Positions 8,272 to 17,861 of a stretch of DNA of 64,000 nt are shown here, in pieces. The stretch comes from JAPOUP01 sp965221405. GTDB lineage: Bacteria > Pseudomonadota > Alphaproteobacteria > Rhodobacterales > Rhodobacteraceae. Location of the stretch: the NCBI GenBank assembly GCA_965221405.1, contig CBDCSE010000002.1, forward strand, positions 1,860,001-1,924,000, in the 5' to 3' direction. Each line of letters begins with the position of its first letter. The stretch's first letter is position 1. A program made the position numbers and the translations under genes. The notes beneath the pieces were generated by a model. The model saw nothing but the letters and a program-made list of their open reading frames with translations. It did not search any database and was not told the origin of the DNA.

Positions 8272-8664
8272 ATGACTAGGAAAAAAGAAGACAACCTGAT
8301 CGCCCTTTGGCTGTGGAAATGGGTCGCAAGGGAACGCAAGAAACGGGAAATCGGCCGCACCGAGTTCGCCCGCCGTCTCGGCATACGCAGGGAAAGCCTG
8401 TACCGGATGGAAGAAGGGCTGACGGGTTCCAACGCTTCAACGCTACTGGAGGCGCTGAATCAGCTGGGGGCGCTGGGAGCCGTCGCTGAGATAGATTCGA
8501 TGGACTGGCACGGAGCGATCCTGTCCCTGTCGAAAAACGAAACCAGCCGGTACGACGCAATAGCAGAGGACTCAGGGATTTCTCGGTCCCAGGTCATACG
8601 GCAGCTTGCCGCCGAAGGGCTGCTGGCCAGACGGACGGTTGATGTGGACAGCGGGCCCGAATGA
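8272..8664 (+). CDS. HTH (XRE-like) regulator
   Basis: A 130-residue protein with a helix-turn-helix (IGRTEFARRLGIRRESLYRME) in the first half and a second possible helical DNA-binding unit near the C terminus (ISRSQVIRQLAAEGLL). Its stop overlaps the start of the next frame (ATGA), making it the first gene of the DUF488/dual-OB cluster and its likely regulator. It has no catalytic domain. The length is greater than a minimal XRE antitoxin. Confidence 0.7.
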   Translation: MTRKKEDNLIALWLWKWVARERKKREIGRTEFARRLGIRRESLYRMEEGLTGSNASTLLEALNQLGALGAVAEIDSMDWHGAILSLSKNETSRYDAIAEDSGISRSQVIRQLAAEGLLARRTVDVDSGPE

Positions 8665-9126
8665 ACGATCCCGAACGGACCGATGAACTGCTTATCAGGT
8701 TTGAAGGTCTGGATGCTGATACAGACAGGGTAAACATCGGTCATCTGGGTGAATCGCTTATCGGAATGGACAGGCTCCTGAACCTTGGGTTTCATGTCTT
8801 GGGGAATGGCCATGTACCCGCTTCCAGAACTCAGGGTGCGGCTCAGATTTGTGGCTCATGCCGCAGTGCGCCAGTTGGAGAAGTCTGCGACCCGGTTGTT
8901 CATCTGGCAGCAGCGAATGGGGATGATCGCGTTGGCGCCGTCAACGGACCAGCGGCTGCCGCTTTTTCTGAGTCGATTAACGTGGGCGAGGGAAACTGCG
9001 GCGGCGGATGGTCTCAAGCTGCATGATCCGAAACTGTGTAACGCCGAATGTGAAACGCATCGTCTGTCTCGCGAATTCCCGCAAACTGAACGGCCGTTGT
9101 ATCGCTGGCCGGGAGTGGAACACTGA
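8661..9126 (+). pseudogene. Broken gene between the HTH regulator and the dual-OB gene
   Basis: The frame opening at the ATGA overlap (8661) gives LLIRFEGLDADTDRVNIGHLGESL, like the N terminus of a conserved accessory protein that I associate with DUF7946, but loses protein-like character after about 8812 where a second frame (8785-9126: LPELRVRLRFVAHAAVRQLEKSA) takes over. A frameshift or a junction of two fragments near 8810-8830 is the simplest reading. The second part is not recognised. Coupling to the regulator suggests it was once a working member of the module. Confidence 0.45.
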
Positions 9127-9736
9127 TCAAGCGAACGGATGGATTCGCCCCATCAGCCACCGCACAGATCAGGGGATATCAGAGTACGAACGACAGTATG
9201 AGGATGGCAGTGACCCGCGTGTCCTTGATATCATTGATATTCCTCTTATGAAGCCGCAGCCCCAGAACTTCCAGACCGAAAACTGGCTGATCGATCCCGA
9301 ATACTACTGGGAAAGGGTGGGCAAGGTTTCCTTGCTCGACATGCCCAAACTCACAGGGCCCGAAATTCGGCTTTGGGTGAACGGCCACAGCACCTACAAC
9401 GGGCTCAACGACAAGATTCCCCTGGGGGTCGCCAACTCGTACCAACACTCACTGACGATGGTTCATGTCGAAGACCTCAAACTCTCGGTGTTCAAACCTG
9501 GTGAGGCCTTCGGTAACAAAAAACGAAGGGTCCAGGGCCGCTTCAGTCATGACGAAGTCGGGTATCGCCTTTGGGTCACGGATCCATTATTCGAGAAGCG
9601 CTACCTGGCGAAACCGGACGGAACCTATCGTATTGGCAATTGCTTTCTCACCGTGAGCCTTGGAGAGCCATTTGATGGTGCGGTCTATAAGCTAATCGCC
9701 TCTATCATTGGAGAGCAACGGGGCTCATCCCTATAG
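9050..9736 (+). CDS. Dual-OB-domain-like protein of a DUF488 module
   Basis: The protein reads KRIVCLANSRKLNGRCIAGRE followed by WIRPIS, the characteristic opening of dual-OB-containing proteins that sit next to DUF488 genes. I place the start at GTG 9050, where family similarity begins; an ATG at 9008 in the same frame is the alternative. The rest (GVANSYQHSLTMVHVEDL, RYLAKPDGTYRIGNCFLTVSLGEPF) is beta-rich and ends in KLIASII. Such proteins are thought to belong to nucleic-acid-related conflict modules; biochemical role is unknown. Confidence 0.6.
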   Translation: MKRIVCLANSRKLNGRCIAGREWNTDQANGWIRPISHRTDQGISEYERQYEDGSDPRVLDIIDIPLMKPQPQNFQTENWLIDPEYYWERVGKVSLLDMPKLTGPEIRLWVNGHSTYNGLNDKIPLGVANSYQHSLTMVHVEDLKLSVFKPGEAFGNKKRRVQGRFSHDEVGYRLWVTDPLFEKRYLAKPDGTYRIGNCFLTVSLGEPFDGAVYKLIASIIGEQRGSSL

Positions 9737-9783
9737 ACAAAGTCCACAGAAAACCTGTGGCGCCATGGGGGCGCGAAGGCTGG

Positions 9784-10395
9784 ATGTTCACTATTGGTCA
9801 CTCAACACACACGCTGGGAACGTTCCTCAAGCTACTGAAGATCCATGCTGTGACTGCTGTCGCTGATGTACGTTCCAGCCCCTATAGCCGGTTCAGTCCC
9901 CAATTCAATCGTGAGCGCTTTACAGATGCCTTGAAAGCTGACGGGATCAGATACGCATATCTGGGCAACGAATTGGGGGGGCGTTCCGAAGATCGTTCCT
10001 GTTACAGGAATGGACGGGTTTGCTATAGCCGTGTCGCAGAGACAGAATTGTTCAGGAACGGCTTGGATCGTGTCGTTGACGGTGCCGCGAAGTTCCGGAT
10101 CGCGTTGATGTGCGCGGAAAAAGAACCGCTTGATTGCCACCGGACTCTCCTCGTATCCCAGTCATTGGTCAAGCACGGCATCAATGTCGAGCATATAAAA
10201 GCCAACGGCGAACTGGAGCCGCATAGCGATGCCATGGATCGCCTTCTGAAATTACATAAGCTGCATCGCGAGAATGAGGGTTTATTTCCTGTCCCGCGGA
10301 AAGAACTGATCGCTGAAGCCATTGGACGACAGACAGGGCGGGTCGCCTACGTGAAAGACGAGCCAGCGTTCCAGGATATTGGAAAACTCTCGTGA
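9784..10395 (+). CDS. DUF488 protein (first copy)
   Basis: About 203 residues from ATG 9784; an in-frame GTG at 9757 is an alternative start. Family signatures are clear: FTIGHSTHTLGTF, VADVRSSPYSRFSPQFN, and the Cys/His motif CAEKEPLDCHRTLL. DUF488 proteins have a conserved pocket with these Asp, Arg, Cys and His residues but no proven reaction. It is followed directly by a second DUF488 gene whose GTG start overlaps its TGA stop, and preceded by the dual-OB gene, so the three are probably one operon. Confidence 0.8.
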   Translation: MFTIGHSTHTLGTFLKLLKIHAVTAVADVRSSPYSRFSPQFNRERFTDALKADGIRYAYLGNELGGRSEDRSCYRNGRVCYSRVAETELFRNGLDRVVDGAAKFRIALMCAEKEPLDCHRTLLVSQSLVKHGINVEHIKANGELEPHSDAMDRLLKLHKLHRENEGLFPVPRKELIAEAIGRQTGRVAYVKDEPAFQDIGKLS

Positions 10396-10829
10396 AAATC
10401 CATACTATTGGATTTACCAAGAAGTCGGCGAACCATTTCTTTGGTCTCTTGCGTGCGTCCGGCGCGAAGCGCGTCGTAGATGTTCGTCTGAATAACGTCT
10501 CCCAACTCGCTGGCTTTGCCAAGCGCGGCGATCTCGCATACTTTCTCACCGAGATCTGCGGCATGGAATACGTTCATCTTCCTGAACTTGCGCCGACGAA
10601 GGAGATAATAGACGAATATAAGAAACGCGGCGGAGACTGGAGGACGTACGAGATTCGTTTCCTTGAACTTATGCGGCAACGCCAAATTGAGAGAACGGTC
10701 CCTAAGGACATTGTCGCTGACGGGTGCCTACTCTGCAGCGAGGACAGCCCCCATCATTGCCACCGGCGTCTGGTGGCGGAGTATTTGAACGATCATTGGG
10801 GAGACATCGAAATTGACCATCTCCGGTAG
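10392..10829 (+). CDS. DUF488 protein (second copy)
   Basis: A 145-residue shorter paralogue with KIHTIGFTKKSANHFFGLL, VVDVRLNNVSQLAGF and LLCSEDSPHHCHRRLVAEYL matching the same three motifs. It starts with GTG 10392, overlapping the preceding stop (GTGA). The pairing of a long and a short DUF488 with a dual-OB protein suggests a heteromeric complex. After it, 10830-11056 holds no recognisable gene. Confidence 0.8.
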   Translation: MKIHTIGFTKKSANHFFGLLRASGAKRVVDVRLNNVSQLAGFAKRGDLAYFLTEICGMEYVHLPELAPTKEIIDEYKKRGGDWRTYEIRFLELMRQRQIERTVPKDIVADGCLLCSEDSPHHCHRRLVAEYLNDHWGDIEIDHLR

Positions 10830-11056
10830 TTGGGGCCGATTTGGGCAGGGGGCGAACAGACAGAACCGGAACAGACGGGCTTAGAGTGTCATTTCACACC
10901 GAGCCGGAATGGTCTTCAGGTCGAGATTTGCAATTTCACGGGCAAATCTGTTACGTAGCGCATCCGTCACCCTCTGTACGGAAGGGGAGTATTGATCCGG
11001 TGGCACAGGGGAACCATATATTGTGGCTACAACGTGACCATAATGCTGCCGTTATG

Positions 11057-11704
11057 AGAATTGAAGCGATGCCCACCGCCGATCAAATGGCCCGGATCGA
11101 TGCGGAGATCAAGGAACAGGCGACGGAGGTCCTGCAGAGGCTGGGGAAAGACGGCATCAGGCAATCATATATCAATGGCCAGCGCACCCGCTTGAACGGA
11201 CACTACAAGTTAATCCAATCCATCGACGGCGGGTCCTGCGTCCTCGCCACGACCCTGATGGACGCGGACGGCGTCTCCGCCGACGGCCCCGGCGACCTCC
11301 ACCACGGACGCCGGGGCATCGGGGAGCCGTACAAGGTCTCCGGGAAAACCGTCGCGGTCGACGGGTTCCACGGCAGGACCGGGCGCGGCGTGCGCCGGGA
11401 ACTGCACGCCCGCCTCAACCTGATCGCCATGACGCGGCCTTTCTCCGGCGACGGCCTGCTCGCCGACAGGTGCGGGGAGGGAAGGAAACGACAGACCGTG
11501 AACCTCTCCAACGCGGTCGCCACCGTGGCGGCCGGCATCGAGGAGCTTCCGCGTGCGCAGGCCGACGCCGTCGCCCGGGCCGTGACCCGGATGGCGGAGG
11601 GAATCCTCAGGGTGCGCGCCTGGCTCCGGCCGGGACGGAAACATCCCCGGAAATCGATGAAGCCGGTCAGAAGGTGGAACCGACGGAGAAAGGCCGCGGC
11701 CTGA
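11057..11704 (+). mobile_element. Gene fragment fused to an IS4-family transposase 3' relic
   Basis: The first 150 bases (MRIEAMPTADQMARIDAEIK...) have moderate GC and come from an unidentified gene. From about 11213 the same open frame switches to a GC-rich IS4-type C-terminal region: CVLATTLMDADG, GEPYKVSGKTVAVDGFHGR and GVRRELHARLNLI match the tail of DDE proteins like that at 46069-48259. The catalytic core is absent, so the transposase is dead and the continuous frame is probably an accidental join. Confidence 0.6.
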
Positions 11705-12009
11705 AGCCGACAGATCCCGCAACGGCGGCGGCCGCCCGCAACGGATCAGGCGTGGCCCTTAAGGAAATGCCATTGTCCGGACGGGCCCGTCCACGGCTTT
11801 CCCGTGTTCGCGCAGCCAACGGAACTGCAGGCCCGGGCCTTCGAACTTCCGGAGCCCGACCCCGCAAGAATGCCACGGGAAGCCTGAATGTCGAATCCCG
11901 TCCGAAATCGGCCATCACGCTGATTGCGGGGGGCTTTGCGAGTTTTCGGAAACGAGGATCCACTTAACGGGTTCGGCCAGTTTCCCGGGCGCCCTGCCCG
12001 GGCGTCTCA
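11705..12009. other. Spacer without recognised genes
   Basis: Lies between the IS4 relic and the NMT1-like gene. Frames on both strands lack family motifs; it probably contains old IS end sequence. Confidence 0.4.
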
Positions 12010-12894
12010 CTACGCGGCTTCGGTAATCTCCGGTGCGACGACCGCCTGTTCGTAGGGCAGGTCTCCCAGTCCATCCTCGAAGATGTTTCGTTCGGCGATC
12101 CACTCGCGCGATTCATCGAATATCTGGCGCGAGTAGGGTTCGAATACGATGCGTTCCCCGGGCCCGAATAAGCGCGTATCCATCTGCTCCCGGAACCGCT
12201 CCGGGAATTCGTTCCGGTAATAGTGCGTGTAGAGCTCCTGCCGCAGATCGATGTCCTTTTGGGCCATGCGCAAGGCCGTGAAATACTTTTCGACGTCTTC
12301 GAGGTCGGCGTTCTCCGCGATCATGGCGGCCATCATGAAAGACGTGTCCAGCACCTTGCGGAACCCCAATTGCTCCATGAAATAATAGGGGCCGCTGAAC
12401 AGGCTGACGGCCGGTATGTTACCGTCAATCATGTGCTCCATACGTTTGAACAAAAGGCCGTCAGAAAAGGAAAGACTGATCTCGTCCTGACTGAGAAATG
12501 GTTCAAGCGCCTGGATGGTCGAGTAGTGGCTACCCGACTGATACCCCACTGAAATCGGCACATTCGCCAAATCCTCGGGGCGCTTGATGGTGGAGGCGGC
12601 CGGCACGAAAATTCCACATGGCGAGACGGAATAGGCGTTTGCATAGAGCTTGCCGTGCCCCGACGCCGCAGCAACGTTTACAGTCCAGTGGCATGCCGAG
12701 CTTACGTCGCAGGTGCGGCCATTCTCGAATGTTTGGTAGGCCCCGACGCGATCCCCAAGATCGTGCCGTTCGCCAGTGGCGGATCGGAGTTGATCCTCAA
12801 GCGCGTAGTCGAGACCCACGTCGTCAAAGTATCCTTTCTCGACCGCGATCCACTCGTGCAAACGCATATGTGGCGCGATGACAAACCTTCCCAT
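12010..12894 (-). CDS. NMT1/THI5-like substrate-binding-fold protein
   Basis: A 294-residue protein from ATG 12894, preceded by GGGAGG at good spacing. The beginning (IAPHMRLHEWIAVEKGYFDDVGLDY) is the typical opening of SsuA/THI5/NMT1-type periplasmic-binding folds, and STIKRPEDLANVPISVGYQSGSHY is the second ligand-binding segment. Unlike transporter components it has no signal peptide and no permease or ATPase neighbours, so it may be a cytoplasmic enzyme or sensor of this fold. It is intact and lies between IS relics, suggesting a leftover of a larger catabolic block; its substrate is unknown. Confidence 0.65.
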   Translation of the reverse strand: MGRFVIAPHMRLHEWIAVEKGYFDDVGLDYALEDQLRSATGERHDLGDRVGAYQTFENGRTCDVSSACHWTVNVAAASGHGKLYANAYSVSPCGIFVPAASTIKRPEDLANVPISVGYQSGSHYSTIQALEPFLSQDEISLSFSDGLLFKRMEHMIDGNIPAVSLFSGPYYFMEQLGFRKVLDTSFMMAAMIAENADLEDVEKYFTALRMAQKDIDLRQELYTHYYRNEFPERFREQMDTRLFGPGERIVFEPYSRQIFDESREWIAERNIFEDGLGDLPYEQAVVAPEITEAA

Positions 12895-12939
12895 GTTTTC
12901 CTCCCTTGCCGCGAAACGGTGCCCGGACAGCACATCCCC

Positions 12940-13024
12940 CGCGCCCTCCGACCCCCCGATTCCGCACGGGAACGGCTCGGTCCCTTCGGATCGGAGCGTA
13001 GCACCGCCCGCCAGGCGGCGCAAG
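12940..13024. repeat. About 80-base repeat also found at 53415-53506
   Basis: The two copies share the segment from CGCGCCCTCCGACCCCCCGA onward with few differences. In both places an IS30 3' transposase fragment follows after a GC-rich spacer, so the repeat is probably part of the IS30 right end rather than an independent element. Confidence 0.6.
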
Positions 13025-13092
13025 GCATGCCGGCAGGCGCGCCGGGGACGGCCCGCGGCGCGTGGGGGACGATCCGGACGCCGGAGGTTCCC

Positions 13093-13235
13093 TCAGGGAG
13101 GCCGCGCCCGCAGGAACGCCTCGGTCGGCGTCAGGCAGGCCAGCGCCTTCCTCGGACGGGCGTCCGTGCGGTCCTGCACGGACCTCACCTCCGCGTCCGT
13201 GACCTTGGGCAGGTACCCCCGAACCAGCATCCATG
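13093..13235 (-). mobile_element. IS30-family transposase 3' fragment
   Basis: The minus frame ending at 13093 gives YLPKVTDAEVRSVQDRTDAR and CLTPTEAFLRARPP, nearly the same as the C terminus of the IS30 transposase at 53620. Everything upstream of the fragment is missing. It sits about 200 bases upstream of the NMT1-like gene. Confidence 0.75.
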
Positions 13236-13414
13236 TTTCGGTCCAGGCCCGGATCCGGGCTTTTCCTTCGGTCTGCGGGCCTCCGGATCCGGGTTCCGCG
13301 CACCGCTTTCCACCGGCGGATGCCGTGCGGGAAGACGGAAGCGGGCCGCCCGGCGCCTTGCAACAGCCCACATCTGTATGTGAATCTCAAGTCCGTCTTC
13401 TCCCGCCGAGGGCG

Positions 13415-14330
13415 TCACGCACCTGGATGGCCCGGTTGAGCCTCCCGGGTCCCTGCCGGACCTTCCTGGCCCCGCGCGGCGGCTGCCGCCTCAGCGGGTG
13501 GGCGCCGGCGGGGCGCCCGGGGCCGATGACGGGGTCCCTGACGGTGGGGACGCGGTCTCCCTCCATCCGGACGGCCTCCCTGTGGCCCCGGGCCCCGGCA
13601 GGGTGTGCGGGAGGTCAGTGTCCCCCTCCGGACAGACATCGGTCGCGGGCGTCTCCGGGCGCCCGCGCGCGGGCATGGCCAGGTCGGCGACGCGGGCCGG
13701 GCGGTGACGGCGCCGGAGGCGGGGCGCCCGCGCGGGCCGTCGGCGGCGCCGGCCCGGCACCTCCGCGGCGTGGACGGCGTCCGCCTCCCCCCGCGCCGGA
13801 CGCCCGGTCGTGAGCGGCAGCCGGTGCAGCGGCTCCGCGCGCCCCTCCTCCTCCCCCGGCGGCATCACCGTGACCTCCGCCGCCCGGATCCCCGGGCGGG
13901 CCACGCGCCCCTTTCGGGCCCCCAGGCCTCCGGAGGCCGGGATCGCCGGCTCCGGCACCGCGGGCGCGGGCAGGGCCGAGGCGCGCTCCCGCAGGCACAT
14001 CTCCCCGCCGTCCGGCGTCCGCACCCGCCGCCTCGCCGACCGGCCGGGCCGCGCCGGCGGCGCGCCGCCGCGCCCCGCCGCCCTGTCGGGGAGCTCCCGG
14101 AAGCCGCCCCCGCGGCCGCGGACGGAGACCACCCGCGTGTCCGCGCGGGCGGCCGCGGGTTCCCGGGCGCGGCCGGGGCCCCCGGTCCAGCGCCGGCTGC
14201 CGTCCTCCGGGGCGTCGCGCAGGTCCGCGTCCATGGCGCGCGGGCCCGGCGGGCGGCCCTCCGCCGTCACCGCCAGCCCGGCGTGGGCGGGGACGCCGGA
14301 GCGGGTGCGTTTCTGACATGGCGTAAAGTG
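13415..14330 (-). mobile_element. Decayed IS4-family transposase
   Basis: One minus frame retains order and motifs of an IS4 transposase: HAGLAVTAEGRPPG, TRVVSVRGRGGGFRELPDRA (normally a D.RE.D.(Y/W)EL motif, here without the Asp), SARRRVRTPDGG and a later GEADAVHAAEVPGR. Catalytic residues are replaced and no full frame remains, so it is non-functional. A 60-base piece of the same family lies at 42435-42494. GC content is far above that of flanking genes. Confidence 0.65.
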
Positions 14331-14342
14331 TTCTGTGTATGA

Positions 14343-14496
14343 TCCGGCTATGTTCTTTTTTCGTTCCCTATATCTTGGAGATTGCTTGATGTGACACTGT
14401 AAGCGGGATGCGTTTTCAGATTCTGTGACGTAAAACACCGCTGAACCCGGACTGTTTCGAGTGATTTGAACCGTTCGTGTGGTGAGGGAGTTCGAG
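14343..14496. other. Spacer without recognised genes
   Basis: Moderate-GC stretch between an IS4 relic and a small hypothetical frame; no motif recognised. Confidence 0.4.
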
Positions 14497-14778
14497 ATGG
14501 CGGGGCTGGCAAAGGACCACGTCGACGCCATCCGCGATGAGCTCGACAATGTATCCGCGAGGCCGCTCGTCGATGCCTGCATCGCCCACATGGTGACAGC
14601 GCGGGAGGGCGAGGGGGATCTCGTCCGCGAAGGCGACACACAGACCTTCGAGGACACGATTGCCGATGCCGGTGACCGGCTGTCGGCCGAGATCGTCAAG
14701 GCGGCATCCGTGTCCCTGGACACGCAAGGGCCCTTCATCTTGAAGGTGCGGCACAGACACAGAAAGCTGCTGATCTAA
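14497..14778 (+). CDS. Small acidic hypothetical protein
   Basis: A 93-residue frame starting at ATG 14497, seven bases after GAGGGAG. The protein (AGLAKDHVDAIRDELDNVSA...) is mostly helical and acidic, with a basic tail (VRHRHRKLL). No domain recognised. Base composition is closer to resident genes than to the IS relics on both sides, so it may be a surviving gene or a fragment of one. Confidence 0.4.
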   Translation: MAGLAKDHVDAIRDELDNVSARPLVDACIAHMVTAREGEGDLVREGDTQTFEDTIADAGDRLSAEIVKAASVSLDTQGPFILKVRHRHRKLLI

Positions 14779-14903
14779 CGAGGCTTTGCCTCAGACCGAC
14801 GAGATGAACCATCGGCGTGTTGAGGGACTCCGGCCGCTGTCCCGCTCCGCGGTATGACCCGCCGGGCGAAGCCATTTGGCCTGGCCGGTGCTGAAAGCGC
14901 CGT

Positions 14904-16568
14904 GTGGGGAACCCGTCGACCGGGGTCCGGGACATGACCATGGCACGTTCCGCCGGAGAGGCACCCGGGAATCACGTGACGCTCGGGCCTGAATGCTTCG
15001 ACAGGCTCTGTCCCGACGCCTGCGTCCCCCTGCCGCGGACCGGCGCGGGGGCCGCCTGGTTCTTCCGGGAGGTCCGCGGCAGCCCCGTGCCCTCCCCGGC
15101 CCTGATGGCGCCCATGGCCCGGCGCTTCACGGAGGGCCCGGAACGGTTCGCCCGGGGCCGGGGCGTCGATGCCGTCCCCTTCGGGAAGGGGGAGCGCAGG
15201 GACGACGTCACGCAGGGACATCTCCGCGGCCGGCGAAGGCGTGCCCTGCATCGGCAGGGCGCAGGGGAAGGCGCGTGTCCCGCGCACGCGGAAACGCATC
15301 GGCCCGGCGACCGGCAGGGCGTCCCCGGAACCTGTCGGCGGCACGGCGATGGTCAATGCCTTCCACGTCCATCTGGTCGGCGACGGCTTCGGCCCCCGCT
15401 TCATCAGGTTCCGCCCGTACTTCCCCTACAGCGCCAGGCTCCGCATCAACGGGCGCGGGTACCTGAAGCGGCGGATGGAGAAACGCCCGGTCCCGTCCGG
15501 GGCTCCCGGCAGCGGGATCATGGGCCGCGCCGGTCCCGCGGCCATGCGGGACATCGCCGGGGAGACCGGCGCCGGGCGGATCGGCGCGCCGTTCCGCAGG
15601 TGGCTGGCGCGGCCTGCCCATCCCTTCACGACCGGGGATCGCGCGAAGGGGATCCGCCACGACCTCCCGGTCCTCCAGGCGGAGCGCGCCCTCACGCAGG
15701 TGTCCGGCCGCCCCGCCAGCGGCAGGGTCCCGTTCGGGGAGACCATCCGCGGGAACCCCGGCATCGGACGCGCCGACCGCGTGCGGCTGACCTTCGGCCG
15801 CCGCGTCACGCGCCGGACCGGCCCGCGGTTCCGGACCCGCGTCATGACCGGCGGCGTCCCGCCGTCGCCGCGCGTCGACCACAGGCGTCCGCGCATCAGG
15901 CAGCACTTCAGGGAGGGCCGCGCGCCGCGGACCGGGACGGTGACCGACGACACGTACGGCTTCGGCGCCAGGCGCAGGCCGCGCGACCCCGATGACCTCA
16001 GGGAGGCCGGCTTCAGGGCCAGCCGGCGTCCTCCCGGCGTCCAGCGCATCAGCCATGGCCGCCCGACCGGCGCCGGGACCTTCGACGCGCCCCGCCGTCC
16101 CGCCGTCCCGCCGCCGTCGACGGCCGCCGGGTGTCCGCCATGCGCTTCGGAGACCCGCGGATCCAGGCCGTGCCGGCCGCTCTCCTGATGCATGCCTTCC
16201 TTCCCGCGGGCTTCAGCAGCCGCCAGACGGGGGAGGCGGTCGCGCGGCTCACGCAGACCGACGGCTACGGGACCGGCCAGGCGACATACGGCCTGCGGCG
16301 GCTGCGTCTGCGGGGATTGATCGGGCGGCTGCCCAGGTCACGCAAATACCGCGTCACGGAAAGGGGGCGCAGGGTCGCGCCCGCCTGCTGCCGCATCCAC
16401 CGGCGCACGCTCACGCCGGCGCTGGCGGCGGCGTTCGGTGACGGAATGCCGACCAGGCCCGGGCGCGCGATCCGCAGCGTCGACGGGCGGACCGGCAGGC
16501 TCTGGACCTCGCGGCCTAAAGTCGCCTCAGGTCAAAACCTGGCTCAAATGGTCAGGCTTTGCGTTTGA
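14904..16568 (+). pseudogene. Relic of a conserved, about 500-residue protein of unassigned class
   Basis: Three plus frames join into one degraded protein: PECFDRLCPDACVP and GAGAAWFFREVRGSPVPS (14904-15250), then MVNAFHVHLVGDGFGPRFIRF, NGRGYLKRRM and LQAERALTQV (15290-16080), then MRFGDPRIQAVPAALLMHAF and LRGLIGRLPRSRKYRVTERG (16137-16420). I know this arrangement from a widespread protein that occurs in many genomes, often near IS elements, but I cannot name its class with confidence. The intact family usually reads NGHEYLKRQL where this has NGRGYLKRRM. It is interrupted by at least two frameshifts. Confidence 0.5.
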
Positions 16569-16579
16569 TAAGGTGTCTA

Positions 16580-17860
16580 GTATCACAGCCTCATTGAATT
16601 GCCGGGTATAGGGACTTCAGCCTGATCCGCGCGTCGTCGGTCCTGAACCGCCAGTCGACGGGTTTCGCCGAGCCGTTGCGGTGCCGCTGCCATGCGGCGA
16701 CCTCGCGCACCATCGTCCCGCGGTCCGGGATCCGGCGGTCAAGGCACTGCCGGGAGAGGACGTTGGTCCCGGTCTCGGCCATGTTCAGCCAGGAGCCGTG
16801 CTTCGGCGTGTGGTGGACCTCGAAGCGGTCGGCGAGCCGCGACGCCTCCGCCGGATCGAAGGCCTCGTAGAGCGTCGACAGCCTGTGGGTGTCGGGGCTG
16901 GCCATGACGGGCACGGTCCGCCTGCCGGGCAGGTGGACGTCGGCCATGTCCACGGGGAGCCGGGCGAAGTCCCGCCTCCTGCGGCGGTCGGTGACCTCCA
17001 CGTGGCGCCAGGCGTCCAGTGGGGCGTAGACCATGAACAGGTTGGCCGTTCCGTTGCGCCCGTACCCGAAGCCGGACCCGGCGGGCCGCCCGGGACGGGT
17101 CGGCAGGGGGGTCCGCGTCTCCCGGGTCTGCTGTTCCGGGGTCCCGTCCATGCAGACCAGGACCGTGCCGTCGTCATACCCGCGGGCATAGGTCTTCAGC
17201 ACGTCCTCCATGGCGGCGACGAACCCGGCGTTCGCCTTCGGCGGGATGCACCGGCATTCCTTCAGCCAGGGCCTGGTGCCGTTTTTTCCGGAGCCTGCCG
17301 GACCGTCTCCCGGCCGATGCCGTCGACGGCCTCCAGCTCCACCAGCCGGTCGCCCGGCAGCTTCAGGGTCCATCGCGCCTGCCCCTCGGGAGGCTCCGGG
17401 CAGCCCGGCATCGCCAGCGTCGCCTGGCCCTCCCCGTCGAGCCGGGGCTGTTTCCGGTTCTCCTGGACCCTGCGGTCCAGGGCCGCGTCCAGGCCCTCCA
17501 TGACGCACTGCCCGCCCGTCCGCTCCGCCGTCGCCACGCTGGCCCCAGGCGCGTCCGCGATCCGCGCGTCGGTCCAGCCGCCGTTCGGACGGCCCCCGTC
17601 GCCCGGCAGCAGGACATGCGCCCGCCTGCGCCGCTCCTTCGACCCCCTGCCGCCGTCGACGATGTCCTTCAGCCGCGCGCGCTCGTGCGCCTCAAGCCGC
17701 ACCCTGCAGATCTTCCTGCCTGCCTGTTCCATAGCCTGTCTCCGAAATGCCCCCTGACGCCGCCCGGGGCGGCCGGAAGGTCTGTTGCACGGTGTCACGG
17801 TCGGGAGCGTAACCCGTCCCGGGCCGGGATGGAACCAACAATTCAATGAGGCTGGGATAC
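16580..17860 (-). mobile_element. IS630-family element, copy A
   Basis: A 1281-base element bounded by 22-base inverted repeats differing at one base (inner end GTATC(A/C)CAGCCTCATTGAAT) and flanked by TA on both sides, the target duplication used by IS630. A second copy is at 36623-39694. It interrupts a gene: the remainder starts directly at 17863. Confidence 0.9.
16591..17732 (-). CDS. IS630-family transposase, two frames joined at an A6 slip site
   Basis: Frame 1 starts at ATG 17732 (MEQAGRKICRVRLEAHERAR) and carries the helix-turn-helix region; frame 2 continues with KECRCIPPKANAGFVAAMEDVL, VCMDGTPEQQ, and HHTPKHGSWLNMAETG to the stop at 16591. The switch falls at GGAAAAAACGG on the coding strand (about 17282-17292), consistent with programmed frameshifting known in this family. 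The usual D..P...(Q) and SWLN.(A/I)E motifs are present as CMDGTPEQQ and HGSWLNMAE. Ordering of the two frames is the same in copy B. Confidence 0.75.
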
Positions 17861-17861
17861 T

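Noticed and set aside
10841..11704. The continuous 287-codon frame considered as one real protein
   Set aside because: Its first part and second part differ sharply in composition, and the second is the tail of an IS4 transposase; it is a chance fusion.
16591..17732. The frame switch in the IS630 transposase considered as damage
   Set aside because: Both copies have the switch at the same A6 stretch and the family is known for programmed frameshifting there.
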